Positions 7,688-16,748 are shown, counted from the first letter of the stretch. The stretch is 64,000 bases of DNA from Nitricoxidireducens sp046726235 (GCA_046726235.1 JBKPAD010000010.1:496001-560000); one strand, 5' to 3'. The notes: generated by a model from the sequence alone, not told the origin. Numbers and translations: made by a program.

Positions 7688-8362
7688 CTACTGCGGCGCC
7701 GGCTGCTGGCCGCGATTCTCCGCGTTGCCCACGGTCAGCGTGCTGACCACGTTCTTGACGCCTTCCGTCTTGTGGGCGAGCGCGACGACGTCGTCGGCCT
7801 GGTCCTGGCTGGCGACGAAGCCGCTCAGCTGCACTTCGCCATTGCGCGTGACGACGGCGACGTCGAAGTTGTTCATGTAGGGATCGGCGAGCAGCGCTTC
7901 CTTGATGTGCCCGGTGATCGACGCGTCATTGACGACCGCGGTCTGCCCCGGCTGGGCGGCGGCCGGCGCGGCGGCGGTGCTGGCCGCCTTGACCTCGAGC
8001 CGGTTGTCGACGCTGCGAACGCCTTCCACGCCGCCCGCGACCGTGGCCGCGTGCGCCGTCTGCGCGCCGGTGTCGACGAAGCCGCTCAACTGCACGACGC
8101 CCTCGCTCGCGCTGACGTCGATCTTCTGGTCCTTGACTTCGGCATCGGCCAGCAGCGCCTCGCGCACGCGCGAGGTGATCGCGGCGTCATCGGGCGCGAT
8201 CGCCGTCTGCGCATCGACGACCGGCGCGGGCTGCACGGCCGCCACCGGGGGCGGCGGCGCGCTGGTGGTCGGCACCGGCGGCGTTGCATCGTCGGGCTTG
8301 CCGCAGCCGGCCAGCAGCACGGCTACGGCGCCCGAGAACAGGATGGAGGCACGTCGTTTCAT
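7688..8362 (-). CDS. Lipoprotein with two BON domains
   Basis: A 224-residue exported protein with a lipobox (LLAGC, Cys19) and a proline/alanine linker followed by two BON domains, roughly residues 55-122 and 148-215. Both contain the QLSGFV strand motif. BON domains are thought to bind phospholipids or surfaces and occur in OsmY-like periplasmic stress proteins. The gene overlaps the upstream BON gene by 4 bases and follows an OmpA-like gene, so the three form one minus-strand envelope operon. The ligand is unknown. Confidence 0.85.
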   Translation of the reverse strand: MKRRASILFSGAVAVLLAGCGKPDDATPPVPTTSAPPPPVAAVQPAPVVDAQTAIAPDDAAITSRVREALLADAEVKDQKIDVSASEGVVQLSGFVDTGAQTAHAATVAGGVEGVRSVDNRLEVKAASTAAAPAAAQPGQTAVVNDASITGHIKEALLADPYMNNFDVAVVTRNGEVQLSGFVASQDQADDVVALAHKTEGVKNVVSTLTVGNAENRGQQPAPQ

Positions 8363-8682
8363 CGCGTCGCATCCCCCTTGAGGCGCATGTCGTTATTGAC
8401 GGCCTTCACGCCGCTGACGCTGCGCGCGACCTCGGTGGCACGCAACTCGGCGTCGCGCGAGCTGACGAAGCCGCTCAGCTGGACCACGCCCTTGTAGGTC
8501 TCGACGTTGATCTCGGTCGCCTTGAGTTGCGGATCGTTGAGGATCGCCGTCTTCACCTTGGCGGTGATCACGCTGTCGTCGGCGTACTCTCCGACCGTCT
8601 CGCTCTTGGGCGACGACTGGCAACCGGCCACCGCAAATGCGGCAGCGGCAGCCAGCATCGACATGCGGGTGCGCAATTTCAT
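8359..8682 (-). CDS. Single-BON-domain lipoprotein
   Basis: A 107-residue lipoprotein: signal peptide, lipobox VAGC (Cys21), then one BON domain (DDSVITAKVKTAILND, VETYKGVVQLSGFV). It closely resembles the BON lipoprotein at 63609-63923 in this same window, to the level of shared blocks such as EINVET-KGVVQLSGFV, so the two are paralogues. It is coupled to the two-BON gene by a 4-base overlap. Confidence 0.87.
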   Translation of the reverse strand: MKLRTRMSMLAAAAAFAVAGCQSSPKSETVGEYADDSVITAKVKTAILNDPQLKATEINVETYKGVVQLSGFVSSRDAELRATEVARSVSGVKAVNNDMRLKGDATR

Positions 8683-8692
8683 GATCAGCCCC

Positions 8693-9439
8693 CTATTCGG
8701 TGCCCTGCACTTCGATCTCGACGCGGCGATCCGGCTGCAGGCACGCGATCAACTGGCGCGTCTTGCGCTCGCCGACGCAGTCGTCGGCATTGGTCACCGG
8801 CTGCTCTTCGCCGGCGCCGCGCGCCGTGATCTTGCCGGGATCGATCGCCGCGCCGCCGGTGAAGCCGGCGACCGTGCCCTCGCCCTGCCCGGCCTTGCTC
8901 AGCAGGTATTCGCGCACCGCATTGGCGCGGCGCTCGGAGAGCTTCTGGTTGTAATCGGCATTGCCGATGCGGTCGGCATGGCCGGTGATGGCGATGCTCT
9001 GGTAATTCATGGTCGAGATGTCGCGCGCCAGCGCATCGAGCAGCGCCTTGCCCTCGGGCTTGAGCTCCGCCTTGTCGAAGTCGAACAAGGTGTCGGCCGC
9101 GAAGCTCAGGCGCTGCGGCTCGCGCGGCGCGGCGGCCGCCGGTGCCGGCGTCGGCTCGGGCGGCGCTGCAGCCACCGGCGGCGTCGGCGTCGCGGCGGCC
9201 CTCACGGGGCAAAGCTCGGGCGTGCAATCGCGGCATGCAGCAGCCGCGGCCGCGAGCTCGGGCGTCCATTCGCCCGAGCGCACGCAGACGCCTGCGCCGC
9301 TGCGCAGGACGTTCATGTTCTGGTCGACGATATAGCCACGGTTACGGCCGTTGGGGATGGTGGTGTCGGCAGCCGAGGTCAGCGCAGGAATGACGAGCAT
9401 GCCGAGCGCGGCCGAAATGAGCGTTCTTGTTGCCTTCAT
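8693..9439 (-). CDS. OmpA-like peptidoglycan-binding outer membrane protein
   Basis: A 248-residue exported protein. A signal peptide (residues 1-23) is followed by a short region with WTPELAAAAAACRDC and paired cysteines, an Ala/Pro-rich linker, then a C-terminal OmpA domain (LFDFDKAELKPEGKALLDAL, ITGHADRIGNADYNQKLSERRA) that binds peptidoglycan. There is an inserted loop (GEERPV-like with DDCVGERKTRQLIACLQP) carrying two cysteines typical of betaproteobacterial OmpA proteins. AGGAG lies 9 bases before the chosen ATG. It is first in an operon with two BON lipoproteins, suggesting a shared envelope role. Confidence 0.88.
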   Translation of the reverse strand: MKATRTLISAALGMLVIPALTSAADTTIPNGRNRGYIVDQNMNVLRSGAGVCVRSGEWTPELAAAAAACRDCTPELCPVRAAATPTPPVAAAPPEPTPAPAAAAPREPQRLSFAADTLFDFDKAELKPEGKALLDALARDISTMNYQSIAITGHADRIGNADYNQKLSERRANAVREYLLSKAGQGEGTVAGFTGGAAIDPGKITARGAGEEQPVTNADDCVGERKTRQLIACLQPDRRVEIEVQGTE

Positions 9440-9591
9440 GTCCAGGTACTCCTCTGCATCCGGAAGGAAACCGGCACGGGCAATTGTCGCGCCCGTTGCT
9501 ATCGCCGACCCGTGCGAAGAATTCTCCGCCTTCCCGTCGGGATACTCAGTGCGATTGCGAACAGAGGAGAGCGCCGGCCCCGCGGCCGGCG

Positions 9592-10632
9592 TCAGGATGC
9601 GCCGAAGACCTCGTTGAGCTGGCGCGCGACGCGGATGAAGGTGGTGCGCTTGGAAAGCTCCTTGAGCTTGCGCGCGCCGACGTAGGTGCACGCCGAGCGC
9701 ACCCCGCCGAGGATGTCCTGCAGCGTGTTCTCGACCGGGCCGCGATAGTCGAGCAGCACTTCCTTGCCTTCGGAAGCCCGGTAGTCGGCGACGCCGCCGG
9801 CATACTTGCCCATCGCCGCGCGCGAGCTCATGCCGTAGAAGCGGACCTTGCGCTCGCCGTCGCGCTCGATGACCTCGTCGGAACACTCGTCGTGCCCAGC
9901 GAGCATGCCGCCGAGCATGACGAAGTCGGCGCCGCCGCCGAAGGCCTTGGCGAGGTCGCCCGGTGCCGTGCAGCCGCCGTCGGCGCAGATCAGGCCGCCG
10001 AGGCCGTGCGCGGCGTCGGCGCACTCGATGATGGCGGAGAGCTGCGGATAGCCGACGCCCGTCATCTTGCGCGTGGTGCACACCGAGCCCGGCCCGATGC
10101 CGACCTTGACGATGTCCACGCCGTCGAGGATCAGCTCCTCGGTCATCTCGCCGGTGACGACGTTGCCAGCCATCAGCGTGATGTCGGGGAAGGCCGCGCG
10201 CAGCTTGTTCACGAAGTCGACGAACGACTTGGTGTAGCCGTTGGCGACATCGACGCAGACGTAGCGGATGGCGGGGCCGGCAATGCCCTTCACGCGCTGG
10301 AACTTCTCGTAGTCCGCCCCGGTGATGCCCATCGAGTAGAACACCGTCGCCGTGTCGGGCAGCGCGGTGAAGAAGGCCGCGATCTCGGCCTCGCCGTAGT
10401 GCTTGTGCAGTGCCACCGCCAGGTCGCGCCGGGTCAGCGCCTGCGCCATCTCGAAGGTGCCGACGGTGTCCATGTTCGCGGCGATGATCGGGATGCCGTG
10501 ATAGCAGCGGTGCGAGTGCAGGAAGACGAAGTCGCGCGAGATGTCGACCTCGGAGCGCGAGGTCAGCGTCGAGCGCTTGGGCCGGATCAGCACATCCTTG
10601 AAGTCGAGCTTGAGTTCTTCCTCGATGCGCAT
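9592..10632 (-). CDS. guaC: GMP reductase
   Basis: A 346-residue TIM-barrel enzyme converting GMP to IMP with NADPH in purine salvage. The catalytic cysteine is at position 185 in GIGPGSVCTTRKMTGVGYPQ, matching the E. coli enzyme's Cys186 context. The length equals the GuaC family and there is no CBS pair, which argues against IMP dehydrogenase. The start at MRIEEELKLDFKDVLI is chosen from the family N-terminus; longer in-frame extensions run into the upstream DUF1178 gene. It probably shares an operon with that gene (16 bases between them). Confidence 0.93.
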   Translation of the reverse strand: MRIEEELKLDFKDVLIRPKRSTLTSRSEVDISRDFVFLHSHRCYHGIPIIAANMDTVGTFEMAQALTRRDLAVALHKHYGEAEIAAFFTALPDTATVFYSMGITGADYEKFQRVKGIAGPAIRYVCVDVANGYTKSFVDFVNKLRAAFPDITLMAGNVVTGEMTEELILDGVDIVKVGIGPGSVCTTRKMTGVGYPQLSAIIECADAAHGLGGLICADGGCTAPGDLAKAFGGGADFVMLGGMLAGHDECSDEVIERDGERKVRFYGMSSRAAMGKYAGGVADYRASEGKEVLLDYRGPVENTLQDILGGVRSACTYVGARKLKELSKRTTFIRVARQLNEVFGAS

Positions 10633-10648
10633 GTCGGCTCCCGCGTGG

Positions 10649-11077
10649 CTAGTGCGTTTCCTCGTTCGGCGGCACGAGCAGCGGCAGCACGACGATGCCC
10701 TCGTCGAGCAGCTCGCGCGTCTCGTCGGCCGACGCGATGCCGCGGATGCTGCGCGCGGGCGCCTCGTCGTAGTGGATGCGGCGCGCCTCCTCGGGGAAGC
10801 GGTCGCCGACGTTCTCGGTGTTGCGCACATAGACGCGCAGCGCCTCGCGCAACTGGCGCTCGACGGCGGCGAGGCTCTCGTCGCCGACCGTTGCCGTTTC
10901 CTCTTCGCGCACCGAGCCGACGACGCGCGGACCGGACGGCAAGCGGGCGATCTCGCGGCCGTCGCAGATGGGGCACGCGAGCAGCCCCGAAGCGAGCTGC
11001 TGCTCGAACGCTTCTGACGACGCGAACCAGCCCTCGAAGCGGTGTTCCTTCGCGCAGGCGAGGTTGAGAACGATCAT
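10649..11077 (-). CDS. DUF1178 family protein
   Basis: A 142-residue protein of an uncharacterised family common in proteobacteria. The N-terminus (MIVLNLACAKEHRFEGWFAS) with a Cys-His pair and a following CPIC look like a small metal-binding ribbon. A basic and acidic C-terminal half contains a conserved EEARRIHYDEAP block. The start is chosen at the family N-terminus. It lies upstream of guaC in the same direction. No function is assigned. Confidence 0.85.
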   Translation of the reverse strand: MIVLNLACAKEHRFEGWFASSEAFEQQLASGLLACPICDGREIARLPSGPRVVGSVREEETATVGDESLAAVERQLREALRVYVRNTENVGDRFPEEARRIHYDEAPARSIRGIASADETRELLDEGIVVLPLLVPPNEETH

Positions 11078-11175
11078 GACGGACGCGGAAGACGTGACGA
11101 AGACGCGGGCGATTCTACGCGTTTCCGCCGCGGACGCTGCGCGCGCCGGCGGCAAGGCGCGGACGGCCCCCCGGC

Positions 11176-11181
11176 TATAAT
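11176..11181 (+). promoter_or_regulatory. -10 element of the tRNA-Leu gene
   Basis: A perfect TATAAT hexamer ends 10 bases before the first base of tRNA-Leu, the usual distance for a stable-RNA promoter. No convincing -35 hexamer is seen in the GC-rich bases upstream. Confidence 0.6.
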
Positions 11182-11191
11182 CCGCCGGCAC

Positions 11192-11278
11192 GCCCGGGTG
11201 ATGAAACTGGTAAACATAGCGGACTTAAAATCCGCCGGCCTCGCGGCCTTGCGGGTTCGAGTCCCGCCCCGGGCACCA
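11192..11278 (+). tRNA. tRNA-Leu (UAA)
   Basis: A full cloverleaf is readable. The acceptor arm GCCCGGG pairs with CCCGGGC, the anticodon stem GCGGA pairs with TCCGC around loop CTTAAAA (anticodon TAA at 11226-11228), and there is a long class II variable arm (GGCCTCGCGGCC) and the T-loop GGTTCGAGTCC. CCA is encoded. It reads UUA, a rare codon in this GC-rich genome. Confidence 0.97.
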
Positions 11279-11351
11279 CGCGCCCGCCCTGCCTCTTCCT
11301 GCGGGAATGCAGTTTTCCCTTCCTGATTGACCAGATTCGCCCTAGCTGGAT

Positions 11352-11372
11352 ATCGGTAACGAAAATACCGAG
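11352..11372. promoter_or_regulatory. Inverted TACCGA heptamer pair upstream of 11452 gene
   Basis: TCGGTA at 11353-11358 and TACCGA at 11366-11371 form an inverted repeat with a 7-base centre, 80 bases before the start of the next gene. Similar heptamers recur upstream of the sensor kinase and of the small gene at 16600. LuxR/NarL-type response regulators bind heptamers of this general kind, so this may be an operator. Confidence 0.35.
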
Positions 11373-11451
11373 ATCATGGCATTCGATCGCCGCCGCAGCC
11401 TCCCTAGAATCGACTCTCCCGAAGATTCTCAACCATCAGGAGGCCTCCAGC

Positions 11452-11811
11452 ATGGACCGGCAAGCAATCGAATCGCTCGCCCGCTTTTGCATCCAGCAGC
11501 GCAATGCCTTCGATCCCGACGACTGGTTCCAGCGCAGCGAGACCGACGGCAAGGTCGTGGCGCTGGCCGCGAAATACCTCTCGATGACGAGCTGGTACGG
11601 CCACGACGACGAGCTGGTCGAGATCGCCGCCAAGATCCACCCGGCGCTCGACAACGGCGCCGGCCTTTACGGCGAGGCACAGGCGATGGGCTTCGACTGG
11701 CCGTACCTGTCCACCTCGGTGCGCATCGGCATCGCCCTGCAGCAGGTGCAGCAGGCGCCTCCGGTGACGCAGCGCGACCTCTTCGACCACGGCGCGGACC
11801 TGCGCGGCTGA
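11452..11811 (+). CDS. Conserved hypothetical protein, first gene before a GGDEF-EAL protein
   Basis: A 119-residue soluble protein I do not recognise. It is rich in acidic and aromatic residues (DPDDWFQRSETDGKVVALAAKY) and has no signal peptide or membrane segment. The ribosome site is strong: AGGAGG about 9 bases before the ATG. It lies 31 bases upstream of a PAS-GGDEF-EAL gene and is probably cotranscribed. An inverted heptamer pair lies in its promoter region. A partner or sensor role in the c-di-GMP output is possible but only inferred. Confidence 0.7.
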   Translation: MDRQAIESLARFCIQQRNAFDPDDWFQRSETDGKVVALAAKYLSMTSWYGHDDELVEIAAKIHPALDNGAGLYGEAQAMGFDWPYLSTSVRIGIALQQVQQAPPVTQRDLFDHGADLRG

Positions 11812-11842
11812 GCGCGATGCCCGCGCCGAGCGGCCGCGCCGC

Positions 11843-13648
11843 ATGAACACCCCCGGCGCGCCACGCCTCGCCGCGGCCGCGCGCCCTCGTCCGCTTGCCC
11901 AGTCCAACTTCGCGATCGAGCTGGTGCGCCAGCTCGTCGTGCCGACCTTCGTGCTGGACGCGCAGGGCCGGGTCATCGTCTGGAACGAAGCCTGCGAGCG
12001 CCTGACCGGGATGCCCGCCGCCGAGGTCATCGGCACGCGCGAGCACTGGCGCGCGTTCTACGACCAGCCGCGGCCCTGCCTCGCAGACCTGATCATCGAA
12101 GGCCGCGCCGGCGAGATCGGCAATTACTACCTGTCGTCGGAGGAGCGCGACGACGACGCTTTCGGCGCCCACGCCGAGAACTGGTGCGTGATGCCGCTGC
12201 ATGGCCGCCAGCTCTGCCTGGCCGTCGACGCGGGGCCGATCCGCGACGATTACGGCAATATCGTCGCCGTCGTCGAGACGCTGCGCGACATCACCGACCT
12301 CAAGCAGACCCAGCAACGGCTCGAAAGCATGGTCAATTACGACCTGCTCACCGGCCTGCCCAACCGCGCGCTGCTCGCCGACCGGCTGCAGCAGGCGTTG
12401 GCCAGCGCCGAACGCTACACGCGCATCCTCGCCGTCTGCTTCCTCGACCTCGACGGCTTCAAGCCGATCAACGACCGCTACGGCCATGAGATCGGCGATC
12501 GCTTTCTGATCGAAGTGGCGAGCCGGCTGACGCACACGCTGCGCGCCGGCGACACGGTGGCGCGCCTGGGCGGCGACGAGTTCGTGCTGCTGATCTGCGA
12601 CCTGGCCGATGCCGACGAACTCGAGGCGGCGCTCGGCCGCATCCTGCGCACCGTGGCGACGCCCTGCGTCATCTGCGGCCATTCGCTCGACGTCAGCGCG
12701 AGCATCGGCGTCACCATCTATCCCTTCGACGACTCCGATCCCGACACCCTGCTGCGCCACGCCGACCAGTCGATGTACCAGGCCAAGCAGCTCGGGCGAA
12801 ACCGCTACCACCTCTTCGACCGCGAGGCGGCGAGCCATACCCAGACCCGCAACCGGCAGCTCGACCGCCTGCGCCAGGCAGTCGCGGAAGGCGAACTGCG
12901 CCTGCACTACCAGCCGAAGGTCAACATGCGCAACGGCGCCGTCGTCGGCGTCGAGGCGCTGGTGCGCTGGCAGCACCCGGAACGCGGGCTGCTGAGCCCG
13001 GCCGAATTCCTGCCGCTGGCGGAACACGACCCGCTGATCGTGGACATCGGCGAATGGGTGCTGCAGGCGGCGCTCGAGCAGATGTGCACCTGGGCGCGCA
13101 ACGGCCTGCAGCTCCCGGTCAGCGTCAACATCGCGGCAGAGCATTTCCAGCAGGCGAACTTCGTCGAGCGCCTGCACGCACTGCTTGCCCGCCACCCCGA
13201 GGTATCGCCGGAGCTGGTCGAGCTGGAGATCATCGAGAGCGTGGCGCTGGCCGACATCGGCGCGGTGCGCGCCGCCATGGCCGCCTGCCAGTCGGAAGGC
13301 GTGCGCTTCGCGCTCGACGACTTCGGCACCGGCTACTCGTCGCTGAGCTACCTGAAGCGCCTGACGGCCAATACCCTGAAGATCGACCAGTCCTTCGTGC
13401 GCGACATGCTCGAGGACCAGGAAGACCTCGCCATCATCGAAGGCGTCATCGGCCTCGCCGAGGCGTTCCGCATGGAGGTCATCGCCGAGGGCGTGGAATC
13501 CGTCGCGCACGGCCTGGCGCTGATGCGCCTGGGCTGCCACCTCGCGCAGGGCTACGGCATCGCGCGGCCGTTGCCGGCGGACCGGGTGGACGACTGGGTG
13601 CGCAACTACCGGCCGGCGCGGGCCTGGCTGACCGCGATCAAAGACTGA
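11843..13648 (+). CDS. PAS-GGDEF-EAL c-di-GMP turnover protein
   Basis: A 601-residue cytoplasmic protein: a PAS sensor domain (about 30-150), a GGDEF domain with intact GGDEF at about 243-247, and an EAL domain with EAL at about 370 and the catalytic loop DDFGTGYSSLSYLK near 492. Both active sites look complete, so it could make and degrade c-di-GMP, with PAS as the input. No membrane segment is present. A second GGDEF-EAL protein occurs at 57610. Its 3' end overlaps the converging sensor kinase gene by 11 bases. Confidence 0.93.
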   Translation: MNTPGAPRLAAAARPRPLAQSNFAIELVRQLVVPTFVLDAQGRVIVWNEACERLTGMPAAEVIGTREHWRAFYDQPRPCLADLIIEGRAGEIGNYYLSSEERDDDAFGAHAENWCVMPLHGRQLCLAVDAGPIRDDYGNIVAVVETLRDITDLKQTQQRLESMVNYDLLTGLPNRALLADRLQQALASAERYTRILAVCFLDLDGFKPINDRYGHEIGDRFLIEVASRLTHTLRAGDTVARLGGDEFVLLICDLADADELEAALGRILRTVATPCVICGHSLDVSASIGVTIYPFDDSDPDTLLRHADQSMYQAKQLGRNRYHLFDREAASHTQTRNRQLDRLRQAVAEGELRLHYQPKVNMRNGAVVGVEALVRWQHPERGLLSPAEFLPLAEHDPLIVDIGEWVLQAALEQMCTWARNGLQLPVSVNIAAEHFQQANFVERLHALLARHPEVSPELVELEIIESVALADIGAVRAAMAACQSEGVRFALDDFGTGYSSLSYLKRLTANTLKIDQSFVRDMLEDQEDLAIIEGVIGLAEAFRMEVIAEGVESVAHGLALMRLGCHLAQGYGIARPLPADRVDDWVRNYRPARAWLTAIKD

Positions 13649-16196
13649 CCTTGATCTCGGTGCCGCGTCCGGGCGCCGAGATGATCTCCATCGTGCCGCC
13701 CGCGAACTCGGCGCGCTCGCGCATCGTCAGCAGGCCGAGCCCGGGCCGCTCGGCGCTGCCGATGCCGGCCAGGTCGAAGCCCGCACCGTCGTCCCGGATG
13801 CTCAGCACGGTGTGCCGCTTCCCCTTGCGCAGCGAGATGACGACCTTCTTCGCCTGGGCGTGCTTGGCGCAGTTCGTCAGCGCTTCCTGCACGATGCGGA
13901 ACAGCAGCGCTTCGGTGTCCGCCGGCAGGCGTTCGTCGAGCCCGCGATGCGTAAGCTTGACGAGCACGCCGGTGCGCCGCGAGAACTGGCGGATGTGGCT
14001 TTCGAGCGCCGGCAGCAGTCCGGCATAGTCGAGCAGCGCGGGACGCAGTTCGGCGCAGACGTCGCGGATGCTGGTGGTCGCGTCCTGCAACAAGCCGCGC
14101 AGGTCGTCGAACTCCTCCGCCAGCGCCTCGCGCACTTCGGCCGGCATGGCCAGGGCGAGGCTGCGCAGGGTCACCTGCACGGCGGCGAGGTTCGGGCTGG
14201 TGCGGTCGTGCAACTCGGCCGCCAGCCGGCGGCGCTCGTCCTCCTGCGCCGCCACCAACCGGCGCGAGAGCTCGTGCATGTGGCGTTCGCGCGCCTCGCG
14301 CTCGGCCTCGCGCTGCCGCCGAATGGTGACGTCCTGCACCGTGCCGTAGAGACCGATGATGGTGCCGCCCTGGCGTCGCGCGGCGCTGCGGCAGGCGAGC
14401 CACTTGCGCTCGCCGCCGGCGCAGACCACCTCGACTTCCACTTCGTAGGACTCGCCGCCTTCGAGCGCATGTTCGGAGGCCACGCGGACCACCTCCCGGC
14501 TCTCGGGCGTCAGCATCTCGAGCAGCGTGTCGCTGTCCGGCACCGGCGATCCGGGCTCGAAGCCGAAGATGCGGTAGAGGCTGTCCGACCAGGTGGCGCA
14601 GCCGACGTCCACCAGCCACTCCCAGTTGCCCATGCGCGCGACCTGCTGCGCTTCTTCGAGCAGCATTTCCTTGTGCCGGAGGTGCATCTCGACTTCCTTG
14701 CGCGCCGTCACGTCCTGCGCGGTGCCCTGCAGGCCGACGATGGTGCCGGTCGGGTCGCGCACCGGCACGATGACCGTGGCGTGGTAGCGCCGGTGCCCGC
14801 CCGGCAGCCGCACGCAGTATTCGAACTCGGAGCGTTCTCCGGTGCGCACGGCCCGGCGCAGGCCCTCGCGCACCAGCGCCTGCGTCGGCGCATCCATGTA
14901 CATCGACATTTCGTCGAACTGCGGCGGCGGCGTCGCCGCATCGCGCTCGAACAGGCGATACATTTGCGGCGACCAGCTCATGTCGCGCGAGCCGAGATCG
15001 TAGAACCAGTCGCCGATGTTGCCGATCGCCTGCGCTTCGAGCAGCCGCGTCTTGCTGAGGCGCAACGCCGCCTCTGCGCGCATGCGCCGCTCGCTGCGGT
15101 CGAAGTTGTCCATCGCGAAGGAGATGCTTTCGGCGAGGTCCTGCATCAGCGCGACGGCATCGTCGTCGAAGCGGTCGCGACCGGCGGCATAGGCGGCGAG
15201 CGTGCCGACGCATTGCCCGCCGCGCTTCAGCGGCACGGCGATCGAGGCGCGAAAGCCGTAGAAGGCGGCGCGCTGGTGCCAGGGTGCCGCGATCGGGTCT
15301 GCGGTGAAATCGTTGCAGACGTAGGCATGCTGGTCGCGAAAGGCCAGCGCGACCGGGCCGCGGCTCAGCAGCGAGGCGTCATCGACGGGAACGACGAGCC
15401 CGTCGAGGTAGCCCAGGCCCTCGCCGAACGAGGCGTGCGGCACCAGGCGCTTGCCGCCGGCGTCGAGCAGCGCGACCCAGGCCATGCGCAGCTGGCCGTA
15501 CTCGACGCAACTGCGGCAGACGGCATCGAGGACTTCCTTGATGCTGTTCGCACGCATCATCGCCTGGTTGACGGCCGACATCACCGCATAGAGGCGCGAC
15601 AGTTCGAGGATGCGCGCCTCGGCGGCATCGCGCGCCGAAACCTCGTCCACGACTGCCTGGATCATGCGTTCCGCGCCAGCCTCGACCACCGCTGCCGTGA
15701 TCTCGACCGGCAGCATGCGGCCGTCGCGAGTGCAGGCGTGGGTTTCGACCGTCACGCTTCCCTCGGCGAGAACGCGCTCGGTCAGGGGCGGCCGCCCGGC
15801 ATCGAGGTAGGCCGGACGCCAGTCGCGCAGGTTGAGTCTCAGTGCCTCGTCGCGCGCGTAGCCCCATACGGACAGGAACCGGTCGTTGACGTCGACGAAT
15901 CGTCCGTTGCGGTCGATCAGCACGACGGCGACTGCAATGTTGCTCTGCAGGTGCTCGAGGCGACGCGCCATCTGTTCGCGTTCTGCCTTCCCGCGCAGAA
16001 GATGGCCTCTGGCGGCCGGCACCAGCAGCGCCGCACCCGCGACCGTGCCGAAACCGGCGAGCAGAGCGGCCTCGACCCCGAACGTCACCGCGAACGCGGC
16101 AAGCGCCGCGAGGGCGAGGCCGTACTGCGCAAAAGGCCGGCGCGGCATTGCGGAAATGTCGATTGTGATGACCTCTCTTTTGCGGCACGACATCAT
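13638..16196 (-). CDS. Orphan multi-PAS/GAF sensor histidine kinase (NarL/DegS class)
   Basis: An 852-residue kinase. Two N-terminal hydrophobic helices (about 25-62) are followed by PAS (80-195), GAF (215-365) and two more PAS regions (385-500, 510-630). Then come a HisKA_3 dimerisation helix with the phosphoacceptor in ELHDRTSPNL (near 662) and a HATPase_c domain with RIVQEALTNCAKHA, DDGAGF and GLGLLTMRERAE. This class pairs with LuxR/NarL-type response regulators, but none is encoded nearby. The start is uncertain; Met17 is an alternative. A 7-2-7 heptamer palindrome lies 83 bases upstream and could be autoregulatory. The signal sensed is unknown. Confidence 0.9.
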   Translation of the reverse strand: MMSCRKREVITIDISAMPRRPFAQYGLALAALAAFAVTFGVEAALLAGFGTVAGAALLVPAARGHLLRGKAEREQMARRLEHLQSNIAVAVVLIDRNGRFVDVNDRFLSVWGYARDEALRLNLRDWRPAYLDAGRPPLTERVLAEGSVTVETHACTRDGRMLPVEITAAVVEAGAERMIQAVVDEVSARDAAEARILELSRLYAVMSAVNQAMMRANSIKEVLDAVCRSCVEYGQLRMAWVALLDAGGKRLVPHASFGEGLGYLDGLVVPVDDASLLSRGPVALAFRDQHAYVCNDFTADPIAAPWHQRAAFYGFRASIAVPLKRGGQCVGTLAAYAAGRDRFDDDAVALMQDLAESISFAMDNFDRSERRMRAEAALRLSKTRLLEAQAIGNIGDWFYDLGSRDMSWSPQMYRLFERDAATPPPQFDEMSMYMDAPTQALVREGLRRAVRTGERSEFEYCVRLPGGHRRYHATVIVPVRDPTGTIVGLQGTAQDVTARKEVEMHLRHKEMLLEEAQQVARMGNWEWLVDVGCATWSDSLYRIFGFEPGSPVPDSDTLLEMLTPESREVVRVASEHALEGGESYEVEVEVVCAGGERKWLACRSAARRQGGTIIGLYGTVQDVTIRRQREAEREARERHMHELSRRLVAAQEDERRRLAAELHDRTSPNLAAVQVTLRSLALAMPAEVREALAEEFDDLRGLLQDATTSIRDVCAELRPALLDYAGLLPALESHIRQFSRRTGVLVKLTHRGLDERLPADTEALLFRIVQEALTNCAKHAQAKKVVISLRKGKRHTVLSIRDDGAGFDLAGIGSAERPGLGLLTMRERAEFAGGTMEIISAPGRGTEIKVSL

Positions 16197-16278
16197 CCCG
16201 CTGGCCGCCTGCTCCGGGAGCGGAGGCTTCTATGCCGGACGAAGGCCCGATTATGCCCACCGGCGGCACGGCCGGAAT

Positions 16279-16294
16279 TACCGGTAAACGGGTA
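16279..16294. promoter_or_regulatory. 7-2-7 heptamer palindrome upstream of the sensor kinase
   Basis: TACCGGT-AA-ACGGGTA forms two inverted heptamers separated by two bases, the spacing used by NarL-type regulators. It lies 83 bases before the kinase start. Further partial copies (TACGGGG, CGGGTAT) follow at 16302-16318. Confidence 0.4.
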
Positions 16295-16351
16295 TTCCTT
16301 ATACGGGGCGGCGGGTATCGGCAGCCGGCACGCCGGCCGCTTCAGGCCGAT

Positions 16352-16600
16352 TCAACTCGCGGCGCCCTGGCGGTTTTCGTAGAGGAACTTCTTGCTCTGC
16401 TGCTCCGCCAGCGCGATCGGCAGCCCGATCGAATTGACCCAGTTGCGCGCTTGGGAATAGCAGTCGAAACGCCTGATTTTCGCGGTGGAGGGACGCCCGC
16501 GCTCATGCTCGTTGTGCCGCACGGACATCCAGATGAAGTCCATGACCAGAACCTGAACCACGAACTTGCCCGTGAAGATGTCGAGATGAATCCTGAACAT
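16352..16600 (-). CDS. Small conserved hypothetical protein
   Basis: An 82-residue protein I do not recognise. Its N-terminal half is hydrophobic (MFRIHLDIFTGKFVVQVLVM) and could be a buried strand pair or a weak membrane segment. The C-terminal half has FDCYSQARNWVNSIGLPIAL. The start at MFRIHL is set by GGGAGG 6 bases upstream; an earlier in-frame ATG lacks this. It is transcribed in the same direction as the sensor kinase, 155 bases ahead of it, and has its own heptamer palindrome 74 bases upstream. Confidence 0.65.
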   Translation of the reverse strand: MFRIHLDIFTGKFVVQVLVMDFIWMSVRHNEHERGRPSTAKIRRFDCYSQARNWVNSIGLPIALAEQQSKKFLYENRQGAAS

Positions 16601-16673
16601 TCGCTGCCTCCCCCGAATCGGGCCGGTCGCCGTACTGGAAACCGATGATACGGACGCGCCCCCGGCCGACAAA

Positions 16674-16689
16674 TACCGGGATTCCGTTA
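16674..16689. promoter_or_regulatory. 7-2-7 heptamer palindrome between divergent genes
   Basis: TACCGGG-AT-TCCGTTA matches the arrangement of the site at 16279. It lies 74 bases upstream of the 82-residue gene and 72 bases upstream of the divergent methyltransferase, so it could act on either. A single extra heptamer TACCCGA follows at 16697-16703. Confidence 0.35.
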
Positions 16690-16748
16690 TTCGCCTTACC
16701 CGAGATCGTCGGGCGCCGTCCGCCTTGTCGCAGACCCGCGAAAGCCGC

